30,717 nt of DNA, taken from CAYNQN01 sp964530525 (GTDB lineage: Bacteria > Actinomycetota > Acidimicrobiia > Acidimicrobiales > Acidimicrobilacustridaceae). The notes beneath the pieces were generated by a model, which saw only the letters and a list, made by a program, of their open reading frames with translations, did not search any database and was not told where the DNA came from. The stretch lies in NCBI GenBank assembly GCA_964530525.1, contig CAZHBH010000023.1, positions 1 to 30,717 on the forward strand, written 5' to 3'. A program made the translations under genes and the position numbers. The first letter of the stretch is position 1; each line of letters starts with the position of its first letter. Positions 1 through 7,256 of the stretch are shown here, in pieces.

Positions 1-1554
1 GTACCAGGAGGAGTCGACGAAGGTGTCCATCGTGTCGGTCTCGCGCCGTGCCGGGCCGCCACAGGCTGGGCAGGTGGTGTGGAGGAAGCCCTCGTGGGAC
101 TGCAGCGGCGACTGCCCGGTGGGTTCGAACGCGACGTCGTCGGGGGCGAGGACCGGGAGCTGGTCGTCGGGCACGGGCTGCATCCCGCAGCCGTCGCAGT
201 ACACCACCGGGATCGGGCATCCCCAGAAGCGCTGGCGGCTCACGAGCCAGTCCCGCAGGCGGTAGTTCACCTTGCGCTCGCCCAGGCCCCTCTCCTCGAG
301 CCACGTGATGGCGGCGGAGATGGCCTCCTCCTTGCCGAGGCCGTCCAGCCACTGGCTGTTGATGTGGGCGCCGTCACCCGTGTACGCCTCGCCCTCCCAG
401 TCGTCGGGGGGCTGGATCGTTCGGATGATGGGCAGGTCGTGGAGGGTGGCGAAGTCCCAGTCGCGCTGATCTTCACCCGGCACCGCCATGATCGCGCCGG
501 TTCCGTAGCCCATGAGCACGTAGTCGGCGAGGTAGACCGGCACGGGTCGGCCCGTGAAGGGGTTGCGCACGTAGGCGCCCGTGAACGTTCCACGCTTCTC
601 CAGATCGCCCTCGGAGGAGAGGCGGTCGATCTCGCTGGTCATCCGGGCTCGAGCGACGAAGGCCTCCACCTCGGCGCGCCGCTCGTCGGTGGTCATGGCC
701 GGGACCAGGGGGTGCTCGGCGGCGAGCACCGCGTACGTCATCCCGAAGGCGGTGTCCGGGCGGGTGGTGAACACCCGAACCGACAGACCGTCCGGGTCCT
801 CGGTGCCCTCGGCGTCGACCACGACCATGTCGAACTCGGCACCCTCGGACCTGCCGATCCAGTTCCGCTGCATCGTCTTGACCCGCTCGGGCCAGTCCAG
901 CCCGTCGATGTCGTCCAGCAGCCGCTGGGCGTAGTCGGTGATCCTCAGGAACCACTGCTCCAGGTCGCGCTTTTGGACAAGCGCCCCGGAACGTTCCGCT
1001 GTGCCATCGGGGAGCACCTGCTCGTTGGCCAGCACGGTCTGGTCGACCGGGTCCCAGTTCACCGTGGCCGAGCGCCTGTATGCCAGGCCGGCCTCCAAGA
1101 AGCGCAGGAAGATCCACTGCGACGCCCTGATGTAGGCAGGGTCGTGGCTTCGCACCTCGCGCCGCCAGTCGTAGACGGCCCCGATGCGGTTGATGGAGCT
1201 GCGCAGCTCCCCTATGCGCTCGTCGGTGAACGTGCGAGGGTGCACGCCGGTGCGGATCGCAGCGTTCTCGGCAGGCAGGCCGAAGCTGTCGAAGCCCATC
1301 GGTGAGAGCACGGCGTAGCCGGTCATGGTGCGGTAGCGCACGATCAGGTCGCCGNNNNNNNNNNCGAAGGTGTAGTTGCGCACGTGACCCATGTGGGCTG
1401 CACCGCTCGGGTACGGGTACATGCACAGCGTGTACCAGTGGGGCCGAGGGTCGTCGTCGTCCACCTCGTAGGTCCCGTGCTCACGCCAGTACGCCTGCCA
1501 GCGCGCCTCTACGGCCTGCGGGTCGTAACCGTCGTCTCCAGGCCGTTCCGTCAT
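1..1554 (-). CDS. leuS: Leucyl-tRNA synthetase, N-terminal part (runs off the left edge)
   Basis: Cytoplasmic class I aminoacyl-tRNA synthetase that charges tRNA-Leu. The reverse strand from 1554 reads a typical LeuRS N-terminus: YPSGAAHMGHVRNYTF carries the HIGH-type motif (HMGH), followed by PMGFDSFGLPAENAA. The CP1 editing domain is present, with TTRPDTAFGMTYAVLAAEHP and MAVPGEDQRDWDFA, the latter keeping the editing aspartate. A CPIP/CxxC-rich segment follows before the gene leaves the window at MDTFVDSSWY, so the KMSKS loop and anticodon-binding domain are not seen. The start is ATG 1554. No Shine-Dalgarno is visible, but TACGAT at 1563-1568 lies 8 bases upstream, suggesting a leaderless mRNA. 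Ten Ns at 1355-1364 interrupt the HMGH region without breaking the frame (see findings). The identification is certain. Confidence 0.97.
   Translation of the reverse strand, partial: MTERPGDDGYDPQAVEARWQAYWREHGTYEVDDDDPRPHWYTLCMYPYPSGAAHMGHVRNYTFXXXXGDLIVRYRTMTGYAVLSPMGFDSFGLPAENAAIRTGVHPRTFTDERIGELRSSINRIGAVYDWRREVRSHDPAYIRASQWIFLRFLEAGLAYRRSATVNWDPVDQTVLANEQVLPDGTAERSGALVQKRDLEQWFLRITDYAQRLLDDIDGLDWPERVKTMQRNWIGRSEGAEFDMVVVDAEGTEDPDGLSVRVFTTRPDTAFGMTYAVLAAEHPLVPAMTTDERRAEVEAFVARARMTSEIDRLSSEGDLEKRGTFTGAYVRNPFTGRPVPVYLADYVLMGYGTGAIMAVPGEDQRDWDFATLHDLPIIRTIQPPDDWEGEAYTGDGAHINSQWLDGLGKEEAISAAITWLEERGLGERKVNYRLRDWLVSRQRFWGCPIPVVYCDGCGMQPVPDDQLPVLAPDDVAFEPTGQSPLQSHEGFLHTTCPACGGPARRETDTMDTFVDSSWY
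1355..1364. other. Assembly gap (10 N) inside leuS
   Basis: Ten undetermined bases. The flanking codons read RNYTF-G.. before the gap and ..GDLIVRY after it, whereas LeuRS normally has a single glycine between the aromatic/aliphatic residue and the aspartate. Merging the two flanks through their shared CG dinucleotide gives TTC GGC GAC (Phe-Gly-Asp) exactly. The Ns are therefore probably a scaffolding placeholder with nothing missing, adding four spurious in-frame codons. Confidence 0.9.
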
Positions 1555-1562
1555 GGACCGGC

Positions 1563-1568
1563 ATCGTA
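1563..1568 (-). promoter_or_regulatory. Putative leaderless -10 element of leuS
   Basis: On the reverse strand TACGAT matches the actinobacterial -10 form TANNNT and is followed by 8 bases and then the leuS ATG. No ribosome binding site lies between. Transcription would begin at or within a base of the start codon. This is inferred from spacing only; no convincing -35 was identified. Confidence 0.4.
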
Positions 1569-1600
1569 CCGAGCCCCCGCTGCCCTCCCGGAACGCAGCT

Positions 1601-1629
1601 TTCCGATCCGTCGCCGGCTGCGGTAGGTT
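1601..1629 (+). promoter_or_regulatory. Putative promoter of tRNA-Ala
   Basis: TTCCGA (1601-1606) and TAGGTT (1624-1629) are separated by 17 bases and lie just upstream of the tRNA. TAGGTT fits the TANNNT -10 consensus, and the -35 is a partial match to TTGACA. Transcription would start near 1636, a few bases before the mature tRNA 5' end. The call rests on spacing and position. Confidence 0.4.
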
Positions 1630-1642
1630 GAAAGACCTCCTA

Positions 1643-1715
1643 GGGGCTATAGCTCAGTTGGTAGAGCGCTTCCATGGCATGGAAGAGGTCAGGAGTTCGA
1701 TTCTCCTTAGCTCCA
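1643..1715 (+). tRNA. tRNA-Ala, anticodon GGC
   Basis: A complete 73-base cloverleaf can be folded by eye. The acceptor arm is GGGGCTA with TAGCTCC (one G-U pair), the D stem is GCTC/GAGC with loop AGTTGGTA, and the anticodon stem is CTTCC/GGAAG enclosing ATGGCAT, so the anticodon is GGC. The variable loop is AGGTC and the T stem AGGAG/CTCCT encloses TTCGATT. The discriminator base is A and no CCA is encoded. It decodes GCC/GCU alanine codons. It diverges from leuS. Confidence 0.97.
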
Positions 1716-2025
1716 CTCGCCTGGCTGGCCTGGGCTCGCAAGCCTGCTCGCCCGGCTCAGCCGTGATACCTCCGCTCCGCTAAGGCTGTTCAGGCCACGG
1801 AGGCCAAGGTTCGCCTCTCGGCGATCTCGACCAGGGCGTGCGAGCCCTGCAGATGCTTGGCAGTGCAGCTCCGGCAGTCGTGTGAGTGGGCTTCTCCCAC
1901 GGGCTGTTCGCCGCGCTCGACCACCGACCGCCCGTCGTCTGCGTCGGTGGTGGGAGTCCCGAGGCAAGAGAGGCGTGCTGCTCGAGGCGGACGTCGTCGA
2001 GTGCGATGTGCGGGAGAATGGCGCG
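1716..2025. other. 310-base intergenic region between tRNA-Ala and a membrane protein
   Basis: No convincing gene lies here. The forward strand ends with a plausible ribosome binding site (GGGAG at 2012-2016) for the next gene. The reverse strand carries one possible very short ORF, listed separately. No tRNA terminator with a U-tract was found after the tRNA. Confidence 0.6.
1790..1924 (-). CDS. Possible small 44-residue protein with a CxxC pair
   Basis: Reading from GTG 1924, the reverse strand gives a short acidic/basic peptide containing HDCRSCTAKHLQGSHALVEI and ending TLASVA. Third codon positions are strongly G/C as in neighbouring genes, and the C-x2-C pair with nearby histidines could bind a metal. 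No clear ribosome binding site or family match is recognised. The open frame continues upstream in a more compositionally random stretch, so the start is uncertain. It could equally be chance open frame in GC-rich DNA. Confidence 0.22.
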   Translation of the reverse strand: MVERGEQPVGEAHSHDCRSCTAKHLQGSHALVEIAERRTLASVA

Positions 2026-2493
2026 ATGAAGGCCGAACCTGGGCAAGCGCCCTCCGTAGGACCTGATCGCCCACGGGGCCCCGTCCGGCGTTGGCTCATC
2101 GCCCGGCCGGCCGACGTCATCGACCTCTTCGTCTACGTCGTCGTGCTCAACCTCACCATCGAGTACGTCCCATCGGTGATCAGCGAGAGCTTCACCCTTT
2201 CGCTGCTGACGGCGGCGTTGCTCAAGATCGCCCTGGAGCTAGTGATCCTCCTCAAGGGTCAGATCGTCAGCGGGCTTCGCCAAGCGACCACAGCACGAAG
2301 CAGGTTCGCTGCGGCCTTCGCTCTTTGGGTCGTCGCGGTAACCAGCAAGCTCGTCGTTCTGAAACTGGTAGACCTCGTCTTCGGCGACTCGGTGAGCCTG
2401 GGCGGCTTCATCCCGGTGACGGTCCTCGTCGTCGCCCTCCTCGTGTCACGGGCAGGCGTCAGGCGCTTGCTCGACAGCCCCACGTCGGGCTGA
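2026..2493 (+). CDS. Small integral membrane protein, unknown function
   Basis: 155-residue protein. ATG 2026 follows GGGAG at 2012-2016 with 9 bases between. After a basic, proline-rich N-terminus (about 1-27) come three or four hydrophobic segments, roughly residues 32-50 (VIDLFVYVVVLNLTIEYV), 58-78, 97-118 and 124-142. The tail is short and basic. The small size, several helices and a possible charged residue pattern (SKLVVLKLVDLVFGD) do not let me name a family. It might be a phosphate-starvation-inducible PsiE-like or generic DUF membrane protein, but that is a guess. It is transcribed away from leuS and downstream of tRNA-Ala. Confidence 0.6.
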   Translation: MKAEPGQAPSVGPDRPRGPVRRWLIARPADVIDLFVYVVVLNLTIEYVPSVISESFTLSLLTAALLKIALELVILLKGQIVSGLRQATTARSRFAAAFALWVVAVTSKLVVLKLVDLVFGDSVSLGGFIPVTVLVVALLVSRAGVRRLLDSPTSG

Positions 2494-2705
2494 CACCGTA
2501 GGCGCCGCGATGGCGATCGTGGGCGCCCGCGCTGGCAGTCGTAGATGGGCGAGCGGAACGGACCGCTCCTCAACTTCATGTCGCTTCCGCTGTACCCGGT
2601 GTGGTCGGTCACGATGATCGCCATCGGATCCTCGCCGCCGACGGCGGCAAGAGGTCAAGTGCTCGAACCTGGGCGTCTGGCCGGTCTGATGGGCTGGACC
2701 CGATG

Positions 2706-3323
2706 TCAGCGCGAGCGGACGAAGCGGACGGTGACGATGGTGCCGACGACGGCTGTGCCCATGGCGACGATCGCAACGAAGACCCATGGGTCCATGGGCG
2801 ACGACCAGGCAACGTGGGTCACCGGCTCGGGCCGCTCGGGCGGCGAGGGCACGCCGAAGCTCTCCGGAACGGCTCCCGCAGCGGCCACCGAGCGCGTGCC
2901 GCCGCAGAGGCTCACGTAGAGCTCTCCTGGACCCGAGTCGAGGTTCCAGGACGCCGGCTCGTCCCTGGAGGCGAACACCAGGTACGGACCCTCGTGCGCG
3001 AGCTCCAGACCGCAGGTGGCGCCGTGCGGGTGGCTCAGCGCCGTCTGGAGCTCGGAGACCTGGCCCTTGTAGACGTCGCTGACCAGGAAGGTCCAGCGCT
3101 CCCTTGCCGGCTCCACGTAGCTTCCGAAGGGGAGCACCCCCTCATCAGGAAGGACCTCTGCGACGAAGACGGCGTCGGCATGACCGAAGGCCTCCTGATC
3201 GGTGAACCCCGCACAGCTGCACGCCCATGCCGGCTGGTGAGCGAACGAGAGGACGAGGGCCGACGCGAGGACGATCGCCGCCACCAGGCCGACACCCAAC
3301 GTACGAACGCGCCTTTCCCCCAC
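2706..3323 (-). CDS. TIMP/netrin-like secreted protein with C-terminal membrane anchor
   Basis: 205 residues. An N-terminal signal peptide (hydrophobic about 9-29) ends in HQPAWA, placing CSC (Cys35-Cys37) at the mature N-terminus. What follows, CSCAGFTDQEAFGHADAVF, is the hallmark start of bacterial tissue-inhibitor-of-metalloproteinase-like (NTR fold) proteins. The pattern WTFLVSDVYKG, then LVFAS and a late LCGGTRSV, fits that family, with further cysteines (about 103 and 140) that could pair. A C-terminal hydrophobic helix (about 179-200) ending FVRSR would anchor it in the membrane with the NTR domain outside. In eukaryotic TIMPs the N-terminal Cys chelates metalloprotease zinc; whether the bacterial versions inhibit proteases is unknown. 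No obvious operon partner is present. Confidence 0.75.
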   Translation of the reverse strand: MGERRVRTLGVGLVAAIVLASALVLSFAHQPAWACSCAGFTDQEAFGHADAVFVAEVLPDEGVLPFGSYVEPARERWTFLVSDVYKGQVSELQTALSHPHGATCGLELAHEGPYLVFASRDEPASWNLDSGPGELYVSLCGGTRSVAAAGAVPESFGVPSPPERPEPVTHVAWSSPMDPWVFVAIVAMGTAVVGTIVTVRFVRSR

Positions 3324-3455
3324 GAGACAGAGGATAGGCGTCGCTCCCGTGGCCCCGCCGTCATTCCGATGGTGGGGTCGGCGGACCCTACCTGGTGTCT
3401 GTCGCCGATCTCCAACGAGGACGAGATGACCAGGGACCGATGCCGGTCGGCAGGG

Positions 3456-4094
3456 CTAGCGAAGGGCTACGTCGGTCCCGCTTCGGGTGAGGGCGACGGC
3501 CTCCCAGCAGTAGCGGGCCACGACTGAGCGATACGGCCTGAAGATCTCCCCCATCGCCACGAGCTCTTTGGGCTTGGGGGGCTCGAGGCCCCAGGTCAGC
3601 CCGTAGCCCTGTCGTACGCCCAGGTCGTCCACCGGCCAGACGTCGAAGCGCCGAAGCTCGAACATCAGGTACATCTCAGCCGTCCAGCGGCCGATCCCCC
3701 TCACCGTCACCAGGTCCGCGATGATCTCCTCGTCGCCCTTGCGCGACGAGGTGCCCAGCTCCACCGAACCGTCCAGAACCTTCCCGGTCAGGTCGCGCAG
3801 GGACGCGAGCTTGTTGGCCGACAGACCAGCCGCCCGCAACACCTCGTCGGGAGTGGCCGCGAGGGCCTCTGGTACGAGGGCTCCACCGACAGCCGCCAAC
3901 ACCCGCCCATAGATCGCCTGGGCAGCGCGCCCGGCCAGCTGCTGGAACACGATCGACCGCGCCAGCGCTCCGAAGTGCCCGAAGGGATCGCGTGGTCTGT
4001 GGCGGATGGGTCCGACGAGCTCGATGAGGTGCGCCAGGTTCTCATCCCTGGTCTGCACCTCCTCGATCGCCCTCGCAAGCGAAGTCCTTCCCAA
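3456..4094 (-). CDS. alkA: DNA-3-methyladenine glycosylase II (AlkA-type HhH-GPD)
   Basis: About 212 residues, removing alkylated bases in base excision repair. The HhH-GPD core is clear. SIVFQQLAGRAAQAIYGR is the first conserved helix pair, VTVRGIGRWTAEMYLMFEL is the helix-hairpin-helix with GIGRWTA, and WPVDDLGVRQGYG supplies the catalytic aspartate (second D of the pair, aligning with Asp238 of E. coli AlkA). It lacks the N-terminal AlkA_N domain, as many actinobacterial versions do. AAGGAG lies 5 bases before TTG 4094, which I therefore prefer over the in-frame GTG at 4100; an in-frame stop lies not far upstream. It sits before udgX in the direction opposite to reading, both on the reverse strand with 176 bases between. 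No SOS box was seen in front of it. Confidence 0.9.
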   Translation of the reverse strand: MGRTSLARAIEEVQTRDENLAHLIELVGPIRHRPRDPFGHFGALARSIVFQQLAGRAAQAIYGRVLAAVGGALVPEALAATPDEVLRAAGLSANKLASLRDLTGKVLDGSVELGTSSRKGDEEIIADLVTVRGIGRWTAEMYLMFELRRFDVWPVDDLGVRQGYGLTWGLEPPKPKELVAMGEIFRPYRSVVARYCWEAVALTRSGTDVALR

Positions 4095-4270
4095 CTGCAC
4101 TCCTTCGGCCAGCCGCCAGACATGAGGGCGCCGCGACAGCTCCGGTGGTTCCGGTCATCCGCAGCTACCCCGGCGGGCCAGTATCGCCCCTCGATCCTCG
4201 ACACGCCGTCCCCGCACCTCCTCAGTCAGATCCGGCCATCACGCCCGCATCGAGAAGGTCGCTGCGACCG

Positions 4271-4948
4271 CTAGGTGGAACGGCCGAAGGATGCGACCTC
4301 CGCCGCCAAGCGAAGGTCCGCCACCAGGCCACCGAAGGCGGCGTCGCGATCGTCGCTCGTGCGCAGGCGGAGGACGGCCGAGGGATGGATGGTCGCCACC
4401 ACCAGGTGACCGTCGTGCTCGATGGGCGAGCCACGCGACGCGCCGACTCGAAAGCTGGGTCCGAAGATCGACTTGCCGGCGGTCGCCCCGAGGGTCACGA
4501 CCACGTCCGGCTCCAACACCTCCAGCTCTGCCGCCAGCCACGGGTGGCAAGCCACCACCTCGGCCTGGTTCGGCGTCTCGTGGAGCCTCTTGGGCCCTTG
4601 CCGGCGGAACTTGAAGTGCTTGACGGCGTTGGTCACGTACACCTCGGTCCGGTCTATGCCGGCCTCGCCCAGGGCCTCGTCCATCAACCGGCCCGCCGGG
4701 CCCACGAAGGGCCTACCGGCCAGGTCCTCCTTCTCGCCCGGCTGCTCCCCCACCAGCACCATCGAAGCCGACGCCGGTCCTTCCCCCAAGACGGTCTGGG
4801 TGGCATCGCGCCAAAGCCCGCACATCCGGCAACCAGCAGCTCGTCCGGCGAGGACCTCCAGGGGCCGTTCCCCACCGAGTCCTGCTCCCGACTCGATGAT
4901 CTCCGCTCCCTCGTCGACAGGCTCCACGAAGTCCCTGGGGTCGGGCAT
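4271..4948 (-). CDS. udgX: UdgX-type uracil-DNA glycosylase
   Basis: 225 residues of the family-4-like uracil-DNA glycosylase superfamily. Motif A reads VLVGEQPGEKED (residues 65-75), motif B reads ATIHPSAVLR (His188), and Cys40, Cys43 and Cys134 with a later position fit the 4Fe-4S cluster. The insertion between motifs reads GPKRLHETP followed by AEVVACHPWL. This matches the KRRIH loop unique to UdgX of Mycobacterium smegmatis, with the key histidine (His123 here) retained. In characterised UdgX this histidine covalently captures the deoxyribose after uracil removal, making a stable protein-DNA adduct. The ATG at 4948 has a strong AGGAGG site 4 bases upstream. The loop is PKRLH rather than KRRIH, so covalent trapping is likely but not certain. 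Confidence 0.9.
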   Translation of the reverse strand: MPDPRDFVEPVDEGAEIIESGAGLGGERPLEVLAGRAAGCRMCGLWRDATQTVLGEGPASASMVLVGEQPGEKEDLAGRPFVGPAGRLMDEALGEAGIDRTEVYVTNAVKHFKFRRQGPKRLHETPNQAEVVACHPWLAAELEVLEPDVVVTLGATAGKSIFGPSFRVGASRGSPIEHDGHLVVATIHPSAVLRLRTSDDRDAAFGGLVADLRLAAEVASFGRST

Positions 4949-5105
4949 GGATCCTCCTCTTCTTCGCCGCTCCCGCCGCCCCGTCGATCGGGGTCGGGAT
5001 ACCGGTGGCCGTATGAGATCCCCCTACCCCCGCCCGCAACTCGTAAAGAAGCGAGGCGCGGGAGAGGTCCCGCCCGCTGCCCGCTCTTCGATCGCCTGGG
5101 CGGGG

Positions 5106-5501
5106 TCACCAGTCGCCGCGGCGGTCCTGGAGGCGTCTGCTGCGACGTAGCTTGTCTTCGCGGCGACGCCGCTTCTCCCTGTACGGGATCTTGGTCGCGG
5201 CTCTCGGCGCCTGCACCTCGAGCGCCTCGTCGATGCGCGAGAGCAGCCTCTCGACAGCCTCGGCGCGGTTCCTGGCCTGGGACCGGTGCTTCGACACGGT
5301 GACCCGAAGCACCTCGCCGTGGCGCTCCCGCACCCTCTCGGCCACTTCCGCAGGCAACCCACGCTCCACGTCCAGCACCAGGCCGACCTTCGTGGAGCTG
5401 GTGTTCACGTGCTGGCCCCCAGGGCCACCCGAGCGCGACACCTCCAGCTTCAAGGCGTGGCCCGCGACGGCCACTCCCCCAGGCGTTCGAAGGTCGTCCA
5501 C
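5106..5501 (-). CDS. arfB: Alternative ribosome-rescue peptidyl-tRNA hydrolase ArfB
   Basis: 131-residue release-factor-like hydrolase that frees peptidyl-tRNA from ribosomes stalled on non-stop mRNA. The catalytic loop RSGGPGGQHVN has GGQ at residues 28-30, followed by the conserved STKV and LRVTVSKHRSQARNR segments. The C-terminal 30 residues are strongly basic (KIPYREKRRRREDKLRRSRR), the tail that enters the empty mRNA channel in E. coli ArfB. Length and domain order are normal for the family. GTG 5501 is the first usable start; GGAG lies very close upstream, so translation initiation may be weak. It is on the same strand as udgX, 157 bases apart, so possibly co-transcribed. Confidence 0.93.
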   Translation of the reverse strand: MDDLRTPGGVAVAGHALKLEVSRSGGPGGQHVNTSSTKVGLVLDVERGLPAEVAERVRERHGEVLRVTVSKHRSQARNRAEAVERLLSRIDEALEVQAPRAATKIPYREKRRRREDKLRRSRRLQDRRGDW

Positions 5502-5619
5502 GTCTCCATGATCCCGCGCTGGCCGGTTGCGTGGGGCGCCGTGGGCATCTCGACCTCACGATCCGACAAGGCGGCTCCGTCACCGAGCCTCCGGGCCCGC
5601 AGCCTGGTAGGAAGGAGCG

Positions 5620-6555
5620 ATGAGCGGTCCCGTCACAGCAGGCGACAAGCCGGCGCTCGAGGAGCATCCCGAACCGGCGGGCCCCACCGTCGAGATCAGC
5701 ACAGCCAGGGATGCCCAGGTGGGTGCCCTGCGCGTGCGCCGGGCGCTGCCGAGTCGTCCGAGGCGCACGGTCGGTGCCTGGTGCTTCGCCGACCACATGG
5801 GCCCCGCACAGGTGAGCGACGACGAAGACGTTGGAATCGGCCCCCACCCGCACATCGGGCTGCAGACCGTCACCTGGTTGTTCGAGGGGGAGATCCTCCA
5901 CCGCGACAGCCTGGGAAGCGAGCAGCCGATCCGTCCCGGGCAGCTGAACCTGATGACGGCGGGCAACGGGGTCTCGCACGCCGAGGAGGGGGTCGCCGGC
6001 TTCCGTGGGCAGCTCCACGGCATGCAGCTCTGGGTCGCCCAGCCCAACGAGACCCGCCATGGCCCCGCCGCCTTCGAGCACCACGCCGAGCTTCCCTCCG
6101 CGCGTCTGCCCGGAGCGACCGTGACCGTGCTGGTGGGCTCGCTCGCAGGAGCCGAGTCACCAGCACGGCACGACACCGATCTCTTGGGTGCCCAGCTGGA
6201 TCTCGACGGCGGACCCACCGTCATCGGAGTGCAGCCCCTCCACGAGCAGGCTCTGGTGGTGGCCGACGGATCGGTCGAGGTCGCGGGCCAGCAGGTCGGA
6301 CCGGGGAGCCTCGCCTACCTGGGGTTGGGCCGTGACGAGCTCCCGCTCCACGCTCACGGACGAACCCGCGCGCTCCTGCTCGGCGGGGTCCCCTTCGACG
6401 AGCCGGTGCTCATGTGGTGGAACTTCGTGGCACGCACCCGAGAAGAGATCACAGACGCGCAACGCGACTGGGCCGCGGGCGGCGTGGATCGCTTCGGCCA
6501 CGTGGCATCCCACCTGCCTCGCTTCGAGGTCGGCCCTCCACCCTGGGCCAGCTGA
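5620..6555 (+). CDS. Pirin family protein
   Basis: 311-residue bicupin of the pirin family. The metal-binding set of the N-terminal cupin is visible: GPHPHIGLQTVTW (His76, His78) and MTAGNGVSHAEE (His120, Glu122), the positions that bind iron in human pirin and E. coli YhhW. The LHGMQLWVAQP strand and the C-terminal pirin_C cupin (about 175-290, ending with PVLMWWNFVARTREEI) complete the fold. Bacterial pirins have been reported as quercetinases or metabolic regulators; nothing here selects one. ATG 5620 follows GGAAGGAG. A PAP2 phosphatase gene starts 3 bases after the stop, so the two are probably co-translated. Confidence 0.93.
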   Translation: MSGPVTAGDKPALEEHPEPAGPTVEISTARDAQVGALRVRRALPSRPRRTVGAWCFADHMGPAQVSDDEDVGIGPHPHIGLQTVTWLFEGEILHRDSLGSEQPIRPGQLNLMTAGNGVSHAEEGVAGFRGQLHGMQLWVAQPNETRHGPAAFEHHAELPSARLPGATVTVLVGSLAGAESPARHDTDLLGAQLDLDGGPTVIGVQPLHEQALVVADGSVEVAGQQVGPGSLAYLGLGRDELPLHAHGRTRALLLGGVPFDEPVLMWWNFVARTREEITDAQRDWAAGGVDRFGHVASHLPRFEVGPPPWAS

Positions 6556-6558
6556 GCG

Positions 6559-7161
6559 TTGCCCTGGGAGCTCGACGTCCTCGTCGTCGCGTGCGGCTTG
6601 ATCTTGTTCGTCGCCTCGACCGTGGGAGCCCGACGACCCACGATCCCGCACGCCGAGACGGTCGTGTTCGGTTGGGTGAACCGCTTGCCTGGGTGGCTCT
6701 TCTGGCCTCTGTGGCTGCCGATGCAGGCCGGGAACCTGGTGGTGGGAACGCTGGCGGGCCTGGGAGTGGCCTGGATCCTTCGATCTTGGGAGTCCGCCGT
6801 GGCGGTCGTCGTGGCCGTGGCTGGGAAGCTCCTGGTAGAGCGGTGGGTGCGGGCGAGCATGCAGGCCCACGTCTCGGTGCGCCAACGCCCCGGCACCAGC
6901 CAGCCGGGCGCGATCCTGCGAGGGCGCGACGTACCGGTGAGCGGTCCGAGCTTCCCCTCAGGGCATGTGATCCTGGTTGCGGCCATGGCCTGCGTGATCT
7001 CGGTGGAGGCACCGGGTGGCTGGACTGCCCTTCCGTGGACGTTCGTGGTCGCCGTACCGATCGGGCGGGTGTACGTGGGCGCCCACAACCCGCTGGACGT
7101 GACCGCAGGCCTCGGCCTCGGCCTGACCATCGGCGGGATCGTCGCCGCTGCGCTGATCTGA
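6559..7161 (+). CDS. PAP2 superfamily membrane phosphatase
   Basis: 200-residue integral membrane protein with the three acid-phosphatase motifs: RQRPG (about 108-112, motif 1), PSFPSGH with His136 (motif 2), and GRVYVGAHNPLD (Arg170, His176, Asp180; motif 3). Hydrophobic helices at about 5-22, 46-75, 80-93, 135-150 and 160-200 place the active site at the outer membrane face. The likely substrates are lipid phosphates such as undecaprenyl pyrophosphate or phosphatidic acid. The start is TTG 6559, 3 bases after the pirin stop, implying coupling. It converges with a membrane kinase-like gene, and PAP2 domains commonly accompany such kinase/flippase proteins in actinobacteria, so they may act on the same lipid. 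Confidence 0.9.
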   Translation: MPWELDVLVVACGLILFVASTVGARRPTIPHAETVVFGWVNRLPGWLFWPLWLPMQAGNLVVGTLAGLGVAWILRSWESAVAVVVAVAGKLLVERWVRASMQAHVSVRQRPGTSQPGAILRGRDVPVSGPSFPSGHVILVAAMACVISVEAPGGWTALPWTFVVAVPIGRVYVGAHNPLDVTAGLGLGLTIGGIVAAALI

Positions 7162-7203
7162 CCTGCGAGCCGATCCGACACATCTGGACCGTCCCCATCC
7201 CCG

Positions 7204-7239
7204 GGCGCCGGTGGCCGCATATCGGGCGGGGCCAGCGCC
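7204..7239. terminator. Imperfect hairpin between convergent genes
   Basis: GGCGC-TGGCC (7204-7208 and 7212-7216, separated by CGG) can pair with GGCCAGCGCC at 7230-7239, giving a 10-pair stem with a 3-base bulge and a 13-base loop. It lies between the PAP2 and kinase-like stops. There is no U-tract, so a terminator role is inferred from position. Confidence 0.3.
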
Positions 7240-7256
7240 TTCTCGAGCCGGCGAGG

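Noticed and set aside
79..1305. Forward-strand open frame of about 400 codons
   Set aside because: It lies antisense to leuS, whose reverse-strand translation is unmistakable.
1555..1642. T-box or attenuator leader for leuS
   Set aside because: Only about 88 bases separate leuS from the tRNA gene, no T-box core or terminator/antiterminator was seen, and the -10 lies 8 bases from the start codon.
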